In this document: positions 47,848 to 58,875 of the stretch, in pieces
Numbering within the stretch: position 1 is the stretch's first letter
Layout of the letters: every line of letters begins with the position of its first letter
Origin: Oscheius dolichura
Taxonomy: Eukaryota > Nematoda > Chromadorea > Rhabditida > Rhabditidae
Reading direction: 5' to 3'
Length of the DNA: 64,000 nt
Assembly: GCA_932521035.1 (NCBI GenBank)
Contig: OW051497.1
Span: forward strand, 2,728,001-2,792,000
The notes under the pieces: model-generated
Database searches by the model: none
The model's input: the letters and a program-made list of their open reading frames with translations, nothing else
What the model was told of the DNA's origin: nothing
Made by a program: the position numbers and the translations under genes

Positions 47848-49232
47848 TTATGAAGCACCAATCGAGGAACTTATGGTAAGATTTGTCGTCTGTTTGCGGA
47901 AAAGGATTCTACGTATTTCCCCACTGTAAAGGCTACTGAAATAATAATATACAAAGAAATTGCTGGCAATGGTAGTGTTGATACCCAATCCCGAAATAAA
48001 AGTGATTTGATTTTTTGTCTCGGAATCATAACCGTCGGCATAAACAACTCCGAAGAAGGAGACTACCCAGGTTACAAGCATGAAGAAGGTTGAGATTGCT
48101 ATGGACTTGAAGACCAGCTTGAATCGGGAATCTGGAACTTCTGAATTATGCCCGCAAAACTCGACGAGGTGTTCAAGAGCTCGCCATAACAAGGATCGCA
48201 TTTAAACACCTTCAAAGGACTTCGAAAAGACAGCTCGAGTACAAATTTGAACGGAATTTCCGATCGTTTTGACAGCCGGGGAAATTGTGGGACGGGCCCT
48301 TTTCAATTTGGCCAGTTTTTGTATCTCCCAACAAGCTTTCAGAGTGTATCTTCGATCCACCTTTTTTTTAGAAACTAAGGGCGTTTGAACCAGGAAGGGG
48401 AAGGAAGTCTTCTCTCTAGATCCTTGATTTTAAAGCTGACTCACTTGCTCCTTTCTTACGTAGAATGATAAGAACCGCCAAGTACATCATTCCAATTATA
48501 TGATACAACACCATATTAATTTCGCTGTTTAGTGTTAGAATACCGGTTGCTGACGTAGGCACGTCGCAAATTACAGGTCTGAACGAGTTGTATCCTACAA
48601 TTCGATATAGTAGACTAACTGGTTTACTCGGTTTTTGTATGACAAGTACAGTAGGGTGGCAGTGAGAGTGATGGGAATTAGCATCAGGGCAGTTAAATAG
48701 TAGACAACGAATTTTTGCAACAATTGATACCTAGTAGATGTCCTAACGAACTCTTGCAGCTTACTTGACTGGACTTGCAATGGCAATTAGTTGGTCCAAA
48801 ACTAAGATGAACAGAAACGAAGCGCAGGAGATTAAACTGATTTGGGAAGGGATATGGTAGAAGAAACAAGTCGACTGTTCGACCAGATCTGGAACAGGTT
48901 TCTTTCTTACTGCAGTGGCACGCTTACCTTGAGAAAATAAATATTCAACGTAGGTTACGTGTCCTAGAAGATAGAGGGCGTCGAAGAAGCAATTGAATGC
49001 GATTATTATGTTGCAGGAGGAACGGAGATGTCTAAATGAACTTCTTCCTATAAAAGATTAATGGAATTCAATAGACCTACATGGAAGCATAGGTCACGAG
49101 GACGATGGCAATGTTGCCCAGAACTCCAATGATTGTACACGCCGTCACGTAGAAGCCGATCGGGAGGGTGACCGGCGTGAAGGGGAACATTCCAAGTTCT
49201 GGAATGACACGGTAATCAGTAACGGAATTCAT
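47848..49232 (-). CDS. Serpentine (7TM) receptor, srsx-like
   Basis: Exons read: 49232-49081, about 49043-48928, 48888-48765, about 48730-48630, about 48560-48470 and 48140-47848. TM1 holds GVLGNIAIVLVTY (the GN of TM1). TM2 follows RSSCNIIIAFNCFFDALYLL. TM3 ends in LVLDQLIAIASPVKY, equivalent to the D-R-Y region with DQL. VICDVPTSATG lies before TM5. TM6 and TM7 are MLVTWVVSFFGVVY and NTTIASNFFVYYYFSSLY, followed by EIRRILFRK. This order and these words match nematode srsx chemoreceptors. The exon 4-5 junction could not be fixed unambiguously: the obvious donor leads to a stop, so a weaker donor or a small lesion must be invoked. Confidence 0.7.
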
Positions 49233-50061
49233 TTGAACACGGACGACAGGAAGAAAAAGCAGAAGAAGTGGGTCATCAGAGAATACGGGAAAGCAATGGT
49301 TAAAAAAACAATTCCCATAATAAGGGGGTTTCATGTACGTGACGAGGTAAAGGGAATCAGATTCAAGGAAATGCAAAAAAGAGACCTGCCAGGGAAGAAA
49401 GATGCGATAGACCCCGCTCGCAAATGGAAGCATGGGTGGATGTCAATTATTCTTCTACCAATTTTCTATCCTGCGTAGCTCATAAAAGACGACTAGCACA
49501 GGAAATCAGACCCCAGAGACTTGCGATTAAACAAATTTCTGAAACATAATAAGAGAATGTTGCAGAGTTGCAGAAAACAAGAGAGAACAGTTAGGGCACC
49601 CAGTGGAAACACCCTCATTGTTAATATTTTGTCCACCGCTATTGATAATCATTGCTCAATTAGGAATGTTTGACTAGTCGATCTTGAAAGGTGAATGTGT
49701 CTTTCACCAAAACAGAGGCCGTTTTCTCTATTTTTGAAGTGCCAGGGCGGTTGAATAGACATTAGCACGTAAGTAATGCATCCAAAAAGAGCCCTAAAGG
49801 GGGTAACAAGGGTCTATCTGGCAGTATATTCCAGGACGCCTCCTTCGCTCCGGTGACAAATGGCGAAGACGCCTATCAACGACAGAAAAATCAGCCTTTA
49901 GTCGGAAGAAAAAGTGATGTGAGAGCAAGTGATGAGATGTTGGCCGGCCATGCCCGACATGTCTAATCCTCTGGATAATCCAGTAAAGTGTCAAAAAATG
50001 GTCTCCCAGGCGAGCGGGATCCTTTGGGTTATGCTTCTTGATAGGCAGCTGACGAAGCGAA

Positions 50062-50308
50062 TTAGGCGACAACGGGGCAGATGGTGCTTTTTATGGTGTT
50101 GGCCGCCATATACCCTCGCTAAAATGCCATCGCATTTCGAAGCTCCATTTCTTTTTTTCAATTTTACTTTTGGGTCCGTCAGTTTGGGTGTAGGGATGTG
50201 GGCATCCCCATTCGGGTCAACCATATTGATTTCCCCTCCTTCAATCACATCCTCCAAGCACATGGCGCCAATATCTCTGGGTTCAAAATAGAACGACGCC
50301 GTCTTCAT
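50062..50308 (-). CDS. Small soluble protein, 65 residues, unknown
   Basis: Two exons, 50308-50168 and 50118-50062, with a 49 bp phase-0 intron ending CATTTTAG. The N-terminal exon (MKTASFYFEPRDIGAMCLED, then GGEINMVDPNGDAHIPTPKL) is acidic and Pro-containing; the second exon adds 18 residues ending CPVVA. No signal peptide or membrane span. Reading through the intron gives a basic His-rich tail instead, which looks less natural. Family unknown. Confidence 0.5.
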
Positions 50309-50334
50309 TTATCCCGTTACGCTCATCGTTCCTG

Positions 50335-51430
50335 ATGCAGGTCTGTTTTCCTCTCATTTATGTTACACTTTTGGTAAGAATATTCAGAACAAGGGGTTTC
50401 TGGTAGACTCCGGGAAGAACTGAACACGTCGATCGTGTTTCTGCCCGGAATTTGTTGCGAAGTGAAACAAGAAATATTCTACTGCTGGACAAAACGTAAG
50501 CACCCTCCTTATATTTTAAACCTTTATTCTAACTTTTTTAGGCATTTAAAAGAATGATTTTACTCTCAAGATAACTTAACCGACGATTGTCAAAAAAAAT
50601 ATTGCGTCAATTTCTGTTGATTTCTTCAAAGACTAGAGCTAATTCTTATTCAATCAGGTAGATAAATATTTTCTTATTTTATTATTACTTGTACATTTTA
50701 GAATTACTTACTAGTAATCAAAAGCCACCCGATTTTGATAATTTCGAATTTCAACACCGCTTTTCTTTGGGATGCCGGATTTTACTGAAAGATTGATGGC
50801 GAACCGATGACTTCACGTAAGTCTTTAGGTTTGTTTTCCTCTCTCATGTTTCATTTTTGATAAGAATATTCGGAGCAAGGAGTTTCAGGTAGAATCCATG
50901 GATAATTGCGCACTTCGATCGTGTTTCTGGACGGAATTTCTTGCGGCGTAACCAGAAAAAATATTCTACTGCTGGACAAACTGTAAGCGTCCTTAAATTA
51001 TATTTTAAATGTTTAATCTAACTTTATAGGAATAGAAACGGGTAATTTTTGCCTCAAAGCCGCTTATGCGGTGGTAATTCGTCAATTTCTCTTCATTTCT
51101 TAAAAGAATAAGGCTAGATATATATTAACTAAACAGGTAGGAAAATATTCTCTTATTTTAGTATTACCTGTAAATTCTAGATAGTAGTCAAAAACCAACC
51201 GATTTCGACAATTATGGTCCATTTGGGAACCGGCAATCGGCAAACATAACTTATTCCTGAATCCATGAAGAAAAACTAAAACAAGTTGGTGTTTATTTTT
51301 CTTTTTGAGTAATGTATAATTTTTAGATCATAACAAAAAAAAATTTGTTTGTTTTTTTGCAATTATTTTCCAATGGGTTTCTTTGGGATGCCGCATTTTA
51401 CTAAAATATCGATAGCGAACGTGACCGATA
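50335..51430. repeat. Two diverged tandem copies of a roughly 490 bp unit
   Basis: Copy 1 (about 50335-50815) and copy 2 (about 50820-51430) share ordered blocks: TAAGAATATTC, GATCGTGTTTCTG (50431 and 50917), AATATTCTACTGCTGGACAA, and CTTTGGGATGCCG (50765 and 51380). Copy 2 has about 130 bp extra before the last block. A coding-like stretch in copy 1 is frameshifted in copy 2. Confidence 0.65.
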
Positions 51431-51674
51431 AAATTCCCGTTAGTCTAATTTTCCTGTGTAGTTTTTTTTTAAGTTTATTTTATTTAGGAAGCTACTATGC
51501 CCGACTTCGTTTGAGCACTGAATTGATGCCCGCTACTGAGAAACAGAGAAGACTGCCGAAAAGGCTCCCTGTACGACAATTCTTGCTGATGGGTATTAAA
51601 AAGGAATGTCTTCACGTATAAAGCAGTTGCCAAAGTCTGTTATTTTTGTATATTACAACGAGTAAAGGATCAGT

Positions 51675-51977
51675 TACAGTCACGCCTTCTTCGTATGTTG
51701 CGCAACCATCCAGGAGTAATCCAATAACGCGAAGATGGACCACCAGGTGCCGTCAGCGATACATATAGCAAAAACGCCAAGTTATTAAACACAAATTGAA
51801 TAAAAGGACAAGCGTAAAATGTGCGGCCTCCCAGCATTTCACCTGGCTCTGAAGCTTTCTGGCCAGAATAAGGTCTTCGTTTCACAGTCAACTTGAAAAA
51901 CGTCTTCGGGTTGATGCAAATTCACATAGCCAATGTTGCCTCGACAAAACTCGGGGGTTATCCTTCGTGCTCGCCAT
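51675..51977 (-). CDS. Possible small single-span membrane protein
   Basis: The start MASTKDNPRVLSRQHWLCEF at 51977 can be joined across a roughly 50 bp intron (weak GTTGAC donor, GAGCCAG acceptor, phase 1). The second exon contains a hydrophobic FIQFVFNNLAFLLYVSLTA segment and a basic C-terminus (NIRRRRDCN). Both exons look protein-like, but the donor is poor and longer frames overlap. Low certainty. Confidence 0.3.
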
Positions 51978-52239
51978 AATTTCTCCCGATCTGCTCGAAT
52001 ATTGACACAACAAAGGATCAGTGTAATCAACCGGTGCCGGCTATGTACGAAATTGGGCATTTCCATTCTCCTGAAAAAAGACAAGAAGAAGACATCATCA
52101 CGTATTCCTTCCCTTCTCCCTGGGCAGAGTGCACAGTCCCCGCTGTCAAAAAGCCGCTCTCGCGTTCCTCGGCGGGTTGATGAATCAATGAATTCATTGA
52201 TTGTCGACAGCACAGCTATTGAGATTCCTCTCTGACTGT

Positions 52240-53870
52240 CTACCTAGATCAGTCTGCCATGGACATCTCCTAGTGAAAGTGACCGCTCATTAATCGTGAG
52301 ATGGCCGTGTGTGTATCGTCTATCGATCGTGCTCCCCGTCTGGAAGAGCTATCCACTTTGACCGTAACACCTGTTTCTTCAAATCACAAAGTGTCTCTTT
52401 CTTGGGTTGAACTTGGCTTTCCGGGAACGTTGTTTATTTGTAGGGAGCCATCCCTCGCTTTCACAACGGGAGGGGGCGTGGGCTCCTCTCCCTGAATGGT
52501 ACTCTCCCCTCTTTCCCCGCTGTACCCTTCCCCACCTGACCTGGCCAACACTTTTCATGACGTTTCTCCTTTTGGTGGATAGCTGAGCTGATCGATTTTG
52601 CTTGACCGCCGGCGATCGGTCCCTGCTCGTCTCCCATCAACCACAGACGTTGGTAAGCGCTCCCAACCAAAAACATGCAAACAAAGACTGCCCTTGGCTG
52701 GCTCTCAAAATTGTGCCGATCGCTCTTTATGATCTGAGTGGCGAAAAGGGATCAGTTCTCACGGCCTAAGATGAACAAATGCGGTCGAGATGGGGATACC
52801 CTTTTGATGCTGGATTAGGACCAGCTCCGAATTCCTTTTACCTTACAGAGTGTTTCATTGCCGCTCCTTCTTCGCGGTCCTAATACTTCCTCTCCGTCTT
52901 TGTCATGTTTCGGTTTCCCAGACCATGCCCCTCCTTGACACATCTGGTGACCTCACCAATTTTTTTCTTCCTGAGATGCTAAAAACATCCTCTCACGGTG
53001 CGTTATACATTTGTTTGCTCACTCAACTGGTATCATAGGCCTTCCCTCCCTTCTTCCTTTCTCTAATTTGCTGTGATAATCCCTCTCCCTCACATAGCCG
53101 ATTAGGAGGGGATGATTTGACCCAATTTTTATTATCAAATCTTCCCATAGTTTACATTTCGGCGAGTCGATCGTTCTCAGGTGGAATAGAGAAGCGCGTA
53201 ATTTTTTTGAAAAGCATGGCATTACGAGAAAGGAGGCCCATCAATGTGTTATGAAATTGAGAGTGCAGCTCATAACTGTAGGAAAGGGAATTTGTTTAGT
53301 TTGCACAGAGGGGGCTTAGTCCTTTTCAATTTTTTAAACGATGCCAGCCAGTTTTGTGAGGTGAGGTTCCTGCCGACTTTCTCTTGGGCGGTCGGGTGCC
53401 TCTGCTACAGTAAACTTATTGCGCCGGAGGGCGGGTCTCTCGCACTCGCCACCTGAACAAATAGAAAATATGTTAGTAGCAGAACTTTTGAGTGACTAAT
53501 CTCTTGACAGCAGCATTTGAATTGTTTCTTGGGGTGCGTCTGTCCCCAATCTCTTCTCCGTCTACCCTCTCCACACTCTCCTCGAGCTATATTTCTATTA
53601 TTACAACCAGAGCACGGTAAACAGGTCGGTTGAGCGTATCACGCGTTGCTTGTTGTTTATCTGTGGCACCTACCATTTTTTGTCTATTTTCAAAACTGCC
53701 TATTGGTTGGTATTGGCTTCTGCTTGTCACTTGCTGCTAGTTCTCTAGCGATATTGCTTGTCTATCGTGTTTTATGATTAAATAGTATCATATCTTTTGA
53801 TTTATTTTCATTATCCACTGAGGATACTGTTCCTTCCATTCCTTTACAGTATTAGCTGACGTTCTAAAAC
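52240..53870. other. Intergenic, no gene seen
   Basis: Short unconnected frames only. The T-rich region at 53700-53870 ends in CTTTACAG (53849), a plausible trans-splice acceptor for the first gene of the small-membrane-protein array. Confidence 0.4.
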
Positions 53871-53881
53871 AGATTTGCCGG

Positions 53882-54342
53882 ATGGAAAACGTTTATGACG
53901 CTCTAATATGCGGCGTCGCCATCCTCCTAACAGCTACTATAGTAACTTCTTGGTTAGTTGTCATCAACAGGTACTCGCAAGGGTAGGCGGAATTTTGATA
54001 CGGTAGTTGAGCGCCTTTGTCATTACCCACTAAAACACTGCATCTCTAGCAAGAACGGCATACACGGCGCTTTTAAGCGTTCAGAAACATGATAAAATTG
54101 TCGAATTCTTCCTTGTCCAGTAGAAATTCCGTATACCTCTTGCGCAGCTCAGTATTCTCAGGTTATTTTGTTGTCGTAGAAAAGGCCCCGTTGATCAGCA
54201 GGCCATAGCTGAAGTTCCACTAGTGTAAGAAATCTTCTGTAAAAGAGTAGAACCCATTTTTAGTACCTATAATAAGGCTGAGATTGAGGACAAACTCTCC
54301 GAAGGCCTGGCCCTTCTACAACAGGCCGTAGACGAGTTATAA
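53882..54342 (+). CDS. Small single-span membrane protein 1, 70 residues
   Basis: Exons 53882-53970, 54180-54224 and 54264-54342, both introns phase 2. Residues 7-29 (ALICGVAILLTATIVTSWLV, then VIN) form the single hydrophobic span. The tail (KGPVDQQAIAEVPLV, then YNKAEIEDKLSEGLALLQQA) is acidic and helical, ending VDEL. If exon 1 is not spliced it stops five codons later. First member of the plus-strand array. Orientation in the membrane is unknown; a short acidic N-terminus and Arg after the span suggest the tail is cytosolic. Confidence 0.7.
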
Positions 54343-54495
54343 TCTTGGCAGAAGTCTTTGCTACTGTTTTGTCTCTCGCGATGTTCCCTCCGTTGTCCTT
54401 AATGAATCTATTGAAACGTTGTTACCTCATAATCTTTTGGTTCTTTCCGATAACTATAACAAATTAAAGCGAACTATAGCTTCTAGTTTTCTAAG

Positions 54496-54783
54496 ATGGA
54501 GATCAGTATTATCATTATAATAATTGGTCTGGCTATGTTGTTCTTGCTTGTTCCCGTGATGTAGGTTTGGAAATGACAGTTGTAATCCTTTTTTAGTTCA
54601 TTTTGTGTATATCTCTTTTGGAAGCTGAATAACGGCAAGAAAAATGGCATTGTCTACCTGACTACTCGCAGCACACAGACGTAAGATAAGCTGAGATATC
54701 GGAAAATTTGACCACGTTCCAGGCAGAAATTTGCCCCTGTCATAGTGCACGACTCCCCCGAAACACGGTCGACCCTCCTGTGA
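54496..54783 (+). CDS. Small single-span membrane protein 2, 69 residues
   Basis: Exons 54496-54560, 54597-54680 and 54723-54783, both introns phase 2. MEISIIIIIIGLAMLFLLVP followed by VISFCVYLFWKL is one long hydrophobic span crossing the first splice site. A basic juxtamembrane NNGKKN follows, then a polar tail with HDSPETRSTLL at the end. Unspliced, exon 1 ends M-stop after 22 residues. The only 5' acceptor candidate nearby is TTTTCTAAG directly before the ATG. Confidence 0.65.
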
Positions 54784-54932
54784 ATCTAGGATTTCACGCT
54801 TTACAACAATTTCTCACTTACATGATGTCATATATTTATGCAGTTATCTTTTACATTTTTAGTGTGGGTCGCCCTGACCAGGCATCCCTGTAAAAACGGC
54901 TAGGTATTCTGATTGTTTTGAAAAAGTTAAGG

Positions 54933-55533
54933 ATGCGCCCATTCCTACAACGTTTAGCTGATCCTTATCGACGCTTCCATCACCTCGAGAAAATCTCGTA
55001 AGTCATCTCTCTAACATAATTTCATGAAATGCTTTCAGGAAAAACAAGCGCACTTTGAAACTCGTGAAGAAGAATGCTGTGTGTAGACAAACTCACCATA
55101 CCGAAGGCAGCGGTTGGGAGAAGGCAGGATTGTAAGTTTTCCTTCGGTTTTCCTATTTAAACAACGTTTTGATTAGGAAGTGGCAGCGGCAAATGTCCAC
55201 GTCTTCTTCGTTCAAGGATACCGCTGGGGCTCAAAAAATCATCGAATCCCCGCCGGTTCCGTCAAATTCCTCTGCCGAACAAATTCTGCAAGAATTCAGC
55301 AAGATGAACCTCACACTCAAGAAATGCCCTCCTCCTCGCCCTCCTCCTCCGACCTTTAAATTCTCAACTCGGAAGATTGCACCTCCCCGGTCACCATGTC
55401 CCAAGGTCAAGAAACCGGAAGAGAATCTTCCAGATGAGAGTAAGCTTACTTCTTTCTTTATCACTAATAGTCTTCAGAAAAAAAGTCGGCAGAAAAGAGA
55501 CCACACGCGTTTGTCCCTCCGACGATCCTCTAG
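54933..55533 (+). CDS. Soluble basic proline-rich protein interleaved in the array
   Basis: Exons 54933-54997, 55039-55131, 55177-55439 and 55478-55533 (phases 2, 2, 1). No hydrophobic span. The N-terminus is very basic (KNKRTLKLVKKN); a middle part has PPVPSNSSAEQILQEFSKMN; then CPPPRPPPPTF and PPRSPCPKVKKPEE give SH3/WW-ligand-like proline motifs. The last exon has two usable acceptors, giving different short tails, and a strong donor at 55554 hints at further exons. Its place between membrane-protein genes suggests a possible cytosolic partner; inferred only. Confidence 0.6.
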
Positions 55534-55795
55534 ACAAAATGTAACGAGAAGGTAAGCCATAGGATTTTCTACGGGTCCTTTATTTAACAAATCAGGAGCA
55601 CAAACTCCTATAATAGTCCAGTTTTAGGGTTCAACTGTGCATCTCCCTTCATCCTGCTCTTCATCTTCCGTTCATCCTCTCTCATCCGGCACTTCCCGAT
55701 AGAGCTTTACCATATACAATTTAACCCCTTATCTAAAGAGAACTGCTCGAAAATTGTTTTTTTCAAGCTAAAATCTCGCTCCAAAACCTGGCAAA

Positions 55796-55978
55796 ATGTT
55801 TACAAGTGAAGAGTGCGTCTGGGATGATTCATATGGTCGACGCGTCCCGCAGTCTAGGTTGTCTCCTCATTTTTGTCTCCTTGTTTTCTTTCATAATCCC
55901 CCATGTTGTCTGATATACTCCAGTTGTTGCTGCTTTTTTGCTTGTACTGTTGTTTGTAGAACTTATCCCTTTTCTTAA
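55796..55978 (+). CDS. Possible short gene in the array
   Basis: Starts MFTSEECVWDDSYGRRVPQS. It is either a 60-residue single-exon product with a Cys-rich hydrophobic C-terminal half, or a 26-residue product if the pyrimidine-rich part (55858-55959, GT...TTTGTAG, phase 2) is an intron. The hydrophobic half may simply be translated intron. Weak. Confidence 0.25.
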   Translation: MFTSEECVWDDSYGRRVPQSRLSPHFCLLVFFHNPPCCLIYSSCCCFFACTVVCRTYPFS

Positions 55979-55989
55979 TCCCTGTCTGC

Positions 55990-57230
55990 AATACTATCCC
56001 GTTTTTGGTCCTGTTCAAATGAAATCTTTTTCGGGTTCATACCTTTATTGGTCTTTACCTGTTTTACAATCAAAGATACCTTCCAACCTTTTTAATCTGT
56101 ATGATATTTAATGTTAGTTCAGAGTCAGTCGCCGATGAGAGTCAGCATCTTAACCATGAAACAATCAATTAATTTTGGAAGGCCTCTCCTGCTAGAAGGG
56201 CCGTTATGTTTTACAGGTAATTCCATCTTGTATCTTTTACTTTTTAACTTTCAGCTTAAGTATTATGAGTCGTGGTTTCAAACATGCATTGTTCAATGGG
56301 AAGCACAAGTGTGAAATACTATGGAAAAGATTAATTGACAGTGGATCGATGGAGAACAGCTAAGTCCCTGGGACAGGAGTAGATTGTAGCAACGACAGTA
56401 GCTTGCGCATGAGGCAAGGGGCAGGGAGCATCCAGCAAAGGAGCGGGCGGACATCCTGACCAGCAGAAGTGCATGAGAAAGACAGATCAGCATGTTTCTG
56501 TCCTTCTGCTTGGGATCACGTATTGGCATTATATTTTACAGCTACAAAAAAGAATCGTCACTGTCTGTGTGAGAGTAGACTAGCAAGAGAAAGTGCAAAG
56601 AAGCGGGAAGGCCTTACAAACACAGCTGCGCGACAGACAGCTACTGACACCTTTCATATTTTTTATCGCATGAGTACAAGTGAGGGCCTTGCTTGAGAGG
56701 TTGCGCGGATATGCCCTAAAGTGCAACAAGAGTGATTCAGCCTGAGCTGTCTATGAACGTTCGTGGTGTGAAATGAAAAAGTCACCTATTCTATTCGATA
56801 ACTAAATATAACCAGATAAGACAACTTCCAAAGGAGTCTAATTACGATTGAAGCTAAATTTAACAAATCTTTACCTTTCTCATGGCCAGCTACATCTTAC
56901 ACGCAAGGCAACGTTTACCAAAGTTTTGCAAGCACAGAATTGAAACTCGAACATAGGGATGCTTCCTCTCCAGTCGAAGCATTTTATTAGGTGGCAGCTA
57001 CGTTTGACATGGGTGGTGGCGGACAGACAGACAGAAACAATAACGCTTCCGTACTAGATGATGACTTGTAACACCAACTCACACGCGTTGTTTTCCACAG
57101 CCGAACCATTCCTCCTTCTCTATGCCTGCATTCTTCCTCCTTCATCCCTGCACCTTTCTAGCATTTCATCTCTAGCTTATCGCTTATTCTTACTCTCACA
57201 TCTCGAACAAATAGGTTATTCTTCTAACCG
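55990..57230. other. Gap in the array, no gene seen
   Basis: No membrane-segment exon with a phase-2 donor found. Contains GAAAGTGCAAAG (about 56590) and AAAGTGCAAC (56718). Confidence 0.4.
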
Positions 57231-57238
57231 ATTGCAGA

Positions 57239-57576
57239 ATGTTCGCTTTTCTGGTTGCGGTGCTCCGCCTGGTGGGATATGACCCGGCTGATGACACTAT
57301 CATCGCCTATACCACCTTCATGGTCGTCATGACCATCCTCCTCTGGACCTTGCATATGTAAAATATTGTTCAACCAGTTGAGAGAGAGAGTTCGGGTACA
57401 AAAGTAGAGTTCGACTCGTACCTCTTCAATACAGTATTTTCAGAATCATCCACCGGTCGTTCCACTTTTGTCATCTCAAAATTACTTTTCGTGCCATTAA
57501 AAGTTTAACTTTAGAATGCTATTTGCATGTTTGGTTGCATCCTTTACATATCTTCTCAATAGTTCGATCAATATAA
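57239..57576 (+). CDS. Small single-span membrane protein 3
   Basis: The ATG lies one base after GATTGCAG (57237), a trans-splice-type acceptor. Exon 1 is 57239-57357: MFAFLVAVLRLVGYDPADDT, then the span IIAYTTFMVVMTILLWTLH. A phase-2 donor leads to 57444-57576, a His/Lys-rich tail (IIHRSFHFCHLKITFRAIKS and onward). If unspliced it stops as H-M-stop at 40 residues. The spliced stop is only 17 bp before the next gene's ATG, so the tail exon or the gene boundary may be wrong. Confidence 0.5.
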
Positions 57577-57593
57577 TAATTTTGTCTTTAGAT

Positions 57594-57808
57594 ATGTTTG
57601 AACTTTATTTTTTTCTGGGAATTTTAATCGGTATTGCTGGCATCTTTGCCGGTGTGGCCATTGCCTACTGTGTTGTTAAGGTTTACCTGCGGTAATGATT
57701 TCCAGTATCTGTAGTGAATACTTACAATTCAGCTTGTTTGGGCCTGAAGATGAGATCATTGCTGTGTGGTACTATCGCTACCCGTCCCCTAATGAGATTG
57801 AATACTAA
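57594..57808 (+). CDS. Small single-span membrane protein 4, 57 residues
   Basis: The ATG is two bases after GTCTTTAG. Exons 57594-57691 and 57733-57808, phase-2 intron of 41 bp. MFELYFFLGILIGIAGIFAG, then VAIAYCVVKVYLR, is the span. The tail is acidic with aromatic residues: LFGPEDEIIAVWYYRYPSPN, then EIEY. A clear AATAAA follows at about 57839. One of the cleanest members of the array. Confidence 0.75.
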
Positions 57809-57940
57809 TTTTTAAATAATTTTAACATAAACTTTCAAAATAAATTCATTAAAAAAAGACTAGAAACAAACCGGTTCATCCTATTAAAATCCTTTTGGAA
57901 TATTCTTTTTGTCTTGTTTCGCTGACCACATTTGAGAGGC

Positions 57941-58181
57941 ATGCTCCCACTAATTCCATTGCTTCTGATGGGCTTAGTATTGATTTTGATGGTTGTGCCT
58001 ACCGTGCTCTTTATTTTGGTGTTATAGTAAGAAATGAAAAGCGAAAGAATAAATAAGAAAGTTTAGCATTCACCAAAACGGCACGATAGGGAACATAACC
58101 GTGGTTGTGATTATCGCTCATGGGCCTCGGTGTTTTCTGTCTCATTTCTTCGGAGCTGTAAGGGGCTTCGTCTTCGAGTAG
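57941..58181 (+). CDS. Small membrane protein 5
   Basis: Exon 1, 57941-58026, encodes an almost wholly hydrophobic MLPLIPLLLMGLVLILMVVP, then TVLFILVL. A phase-2 GTAAGA donor leads to 58067-58181, adding YIHQNGTIGNITVVVIIAHG and a Phe/Arg-rich end. Unspliced it is a 28-residue peptide. The tail is less charged than in the neighbours, and a second donor (GCTGTAAG) could shorten it. Confidence 0.55.
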
Positions 58182-58408
58182 ACTGTAAGGATTCTACTTA
58201 ATAACTCGTACTGCATTTTAGATTGTGTAGCCGGTGAATCTCTTGGTGCCTTGATCTCGTCTATATGGTGCTTCTTCACAGTTTTAATTGATGTTCTCTA
58301 TTAAATTAAATGAATCAACATTTACATGCACAATATGGCTACGTCCTGAAATTCCTCTACTATTTTCCTTTCTCTTAATGGGTTCTAGGCCATTAGACGC
58401 TCGAGAAC

Positions 58409-58692
58409 ATGCTTTTCAATATGATACTAGCGCTGTGGACTCATTATTTTGGTTATTTGGTTATTGTTATCATGTGCCTTCTTTTAAATTTCCTCTTCTA
58501 CATCAATGAGTAACGATTTCATCAGAATAGAACTTTCCTAGGGATTTCCCTGAAAATGTTGATGGTGTCTGGGCAGAGTGTCCTTGCGGAGCACGCGAGT
58601 TCTTCAGTTATGATGAAGGTATGCCCCGGGCAAAGTGTCAAACCCACTAAATTTCAGAAATCGTCCCATTACAAGAGTCCGAAGAGAAATAA
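58409..58692 (+). CDS. Small single-span membrane protein 6, 70 residues
   Basis: Exons 58409-58509, 58542-58618 and 58658-58692 (phases 2 and 1). The span is MILALWTHYFGYLVIVIMCL, then LLNFLFYI. The tail DFPENVDGVWAECPCGAREF, then FSYDEEIVPLQESEEK, is strongly acidic with a CPC pair. Introns are 32 and 39 bp. AATAAA near 58808. The frame is easily missed because longer frames overlap it. Confidence 0.7.
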
Positions 58693-58875
58693 CTTTGCTA
58701 TCTCTGTGTCAATCTCTTGCCTTCATTTTCTATCCATTGGGTGCTAACTTATGTTCAAAACTCGGTGTCTCTCTGTGATAACTCGTCTTTCTCTCTTGTC
58801 CTAGCAAAATAAAACTTCTTTCTTTTCTCTTATTTTTTCTACCGGGGCTCCATTTCCATACTAGCAAAGTAACCA

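Noticed and set aside
34634..56500. Shared 15-mer GATCAGCATGTTTCT at about 34634 and about 56485
   Set aside because: A few such 15-mer pairs are expected by chance in 64 kb, and the flanks do not match.
58288..58509. 73-codon frame overlapping the sixth array member
   Set aside because: Shadow frame: the frame from 58409 splices twice in phase into a coherent acidic tail, this one does not.
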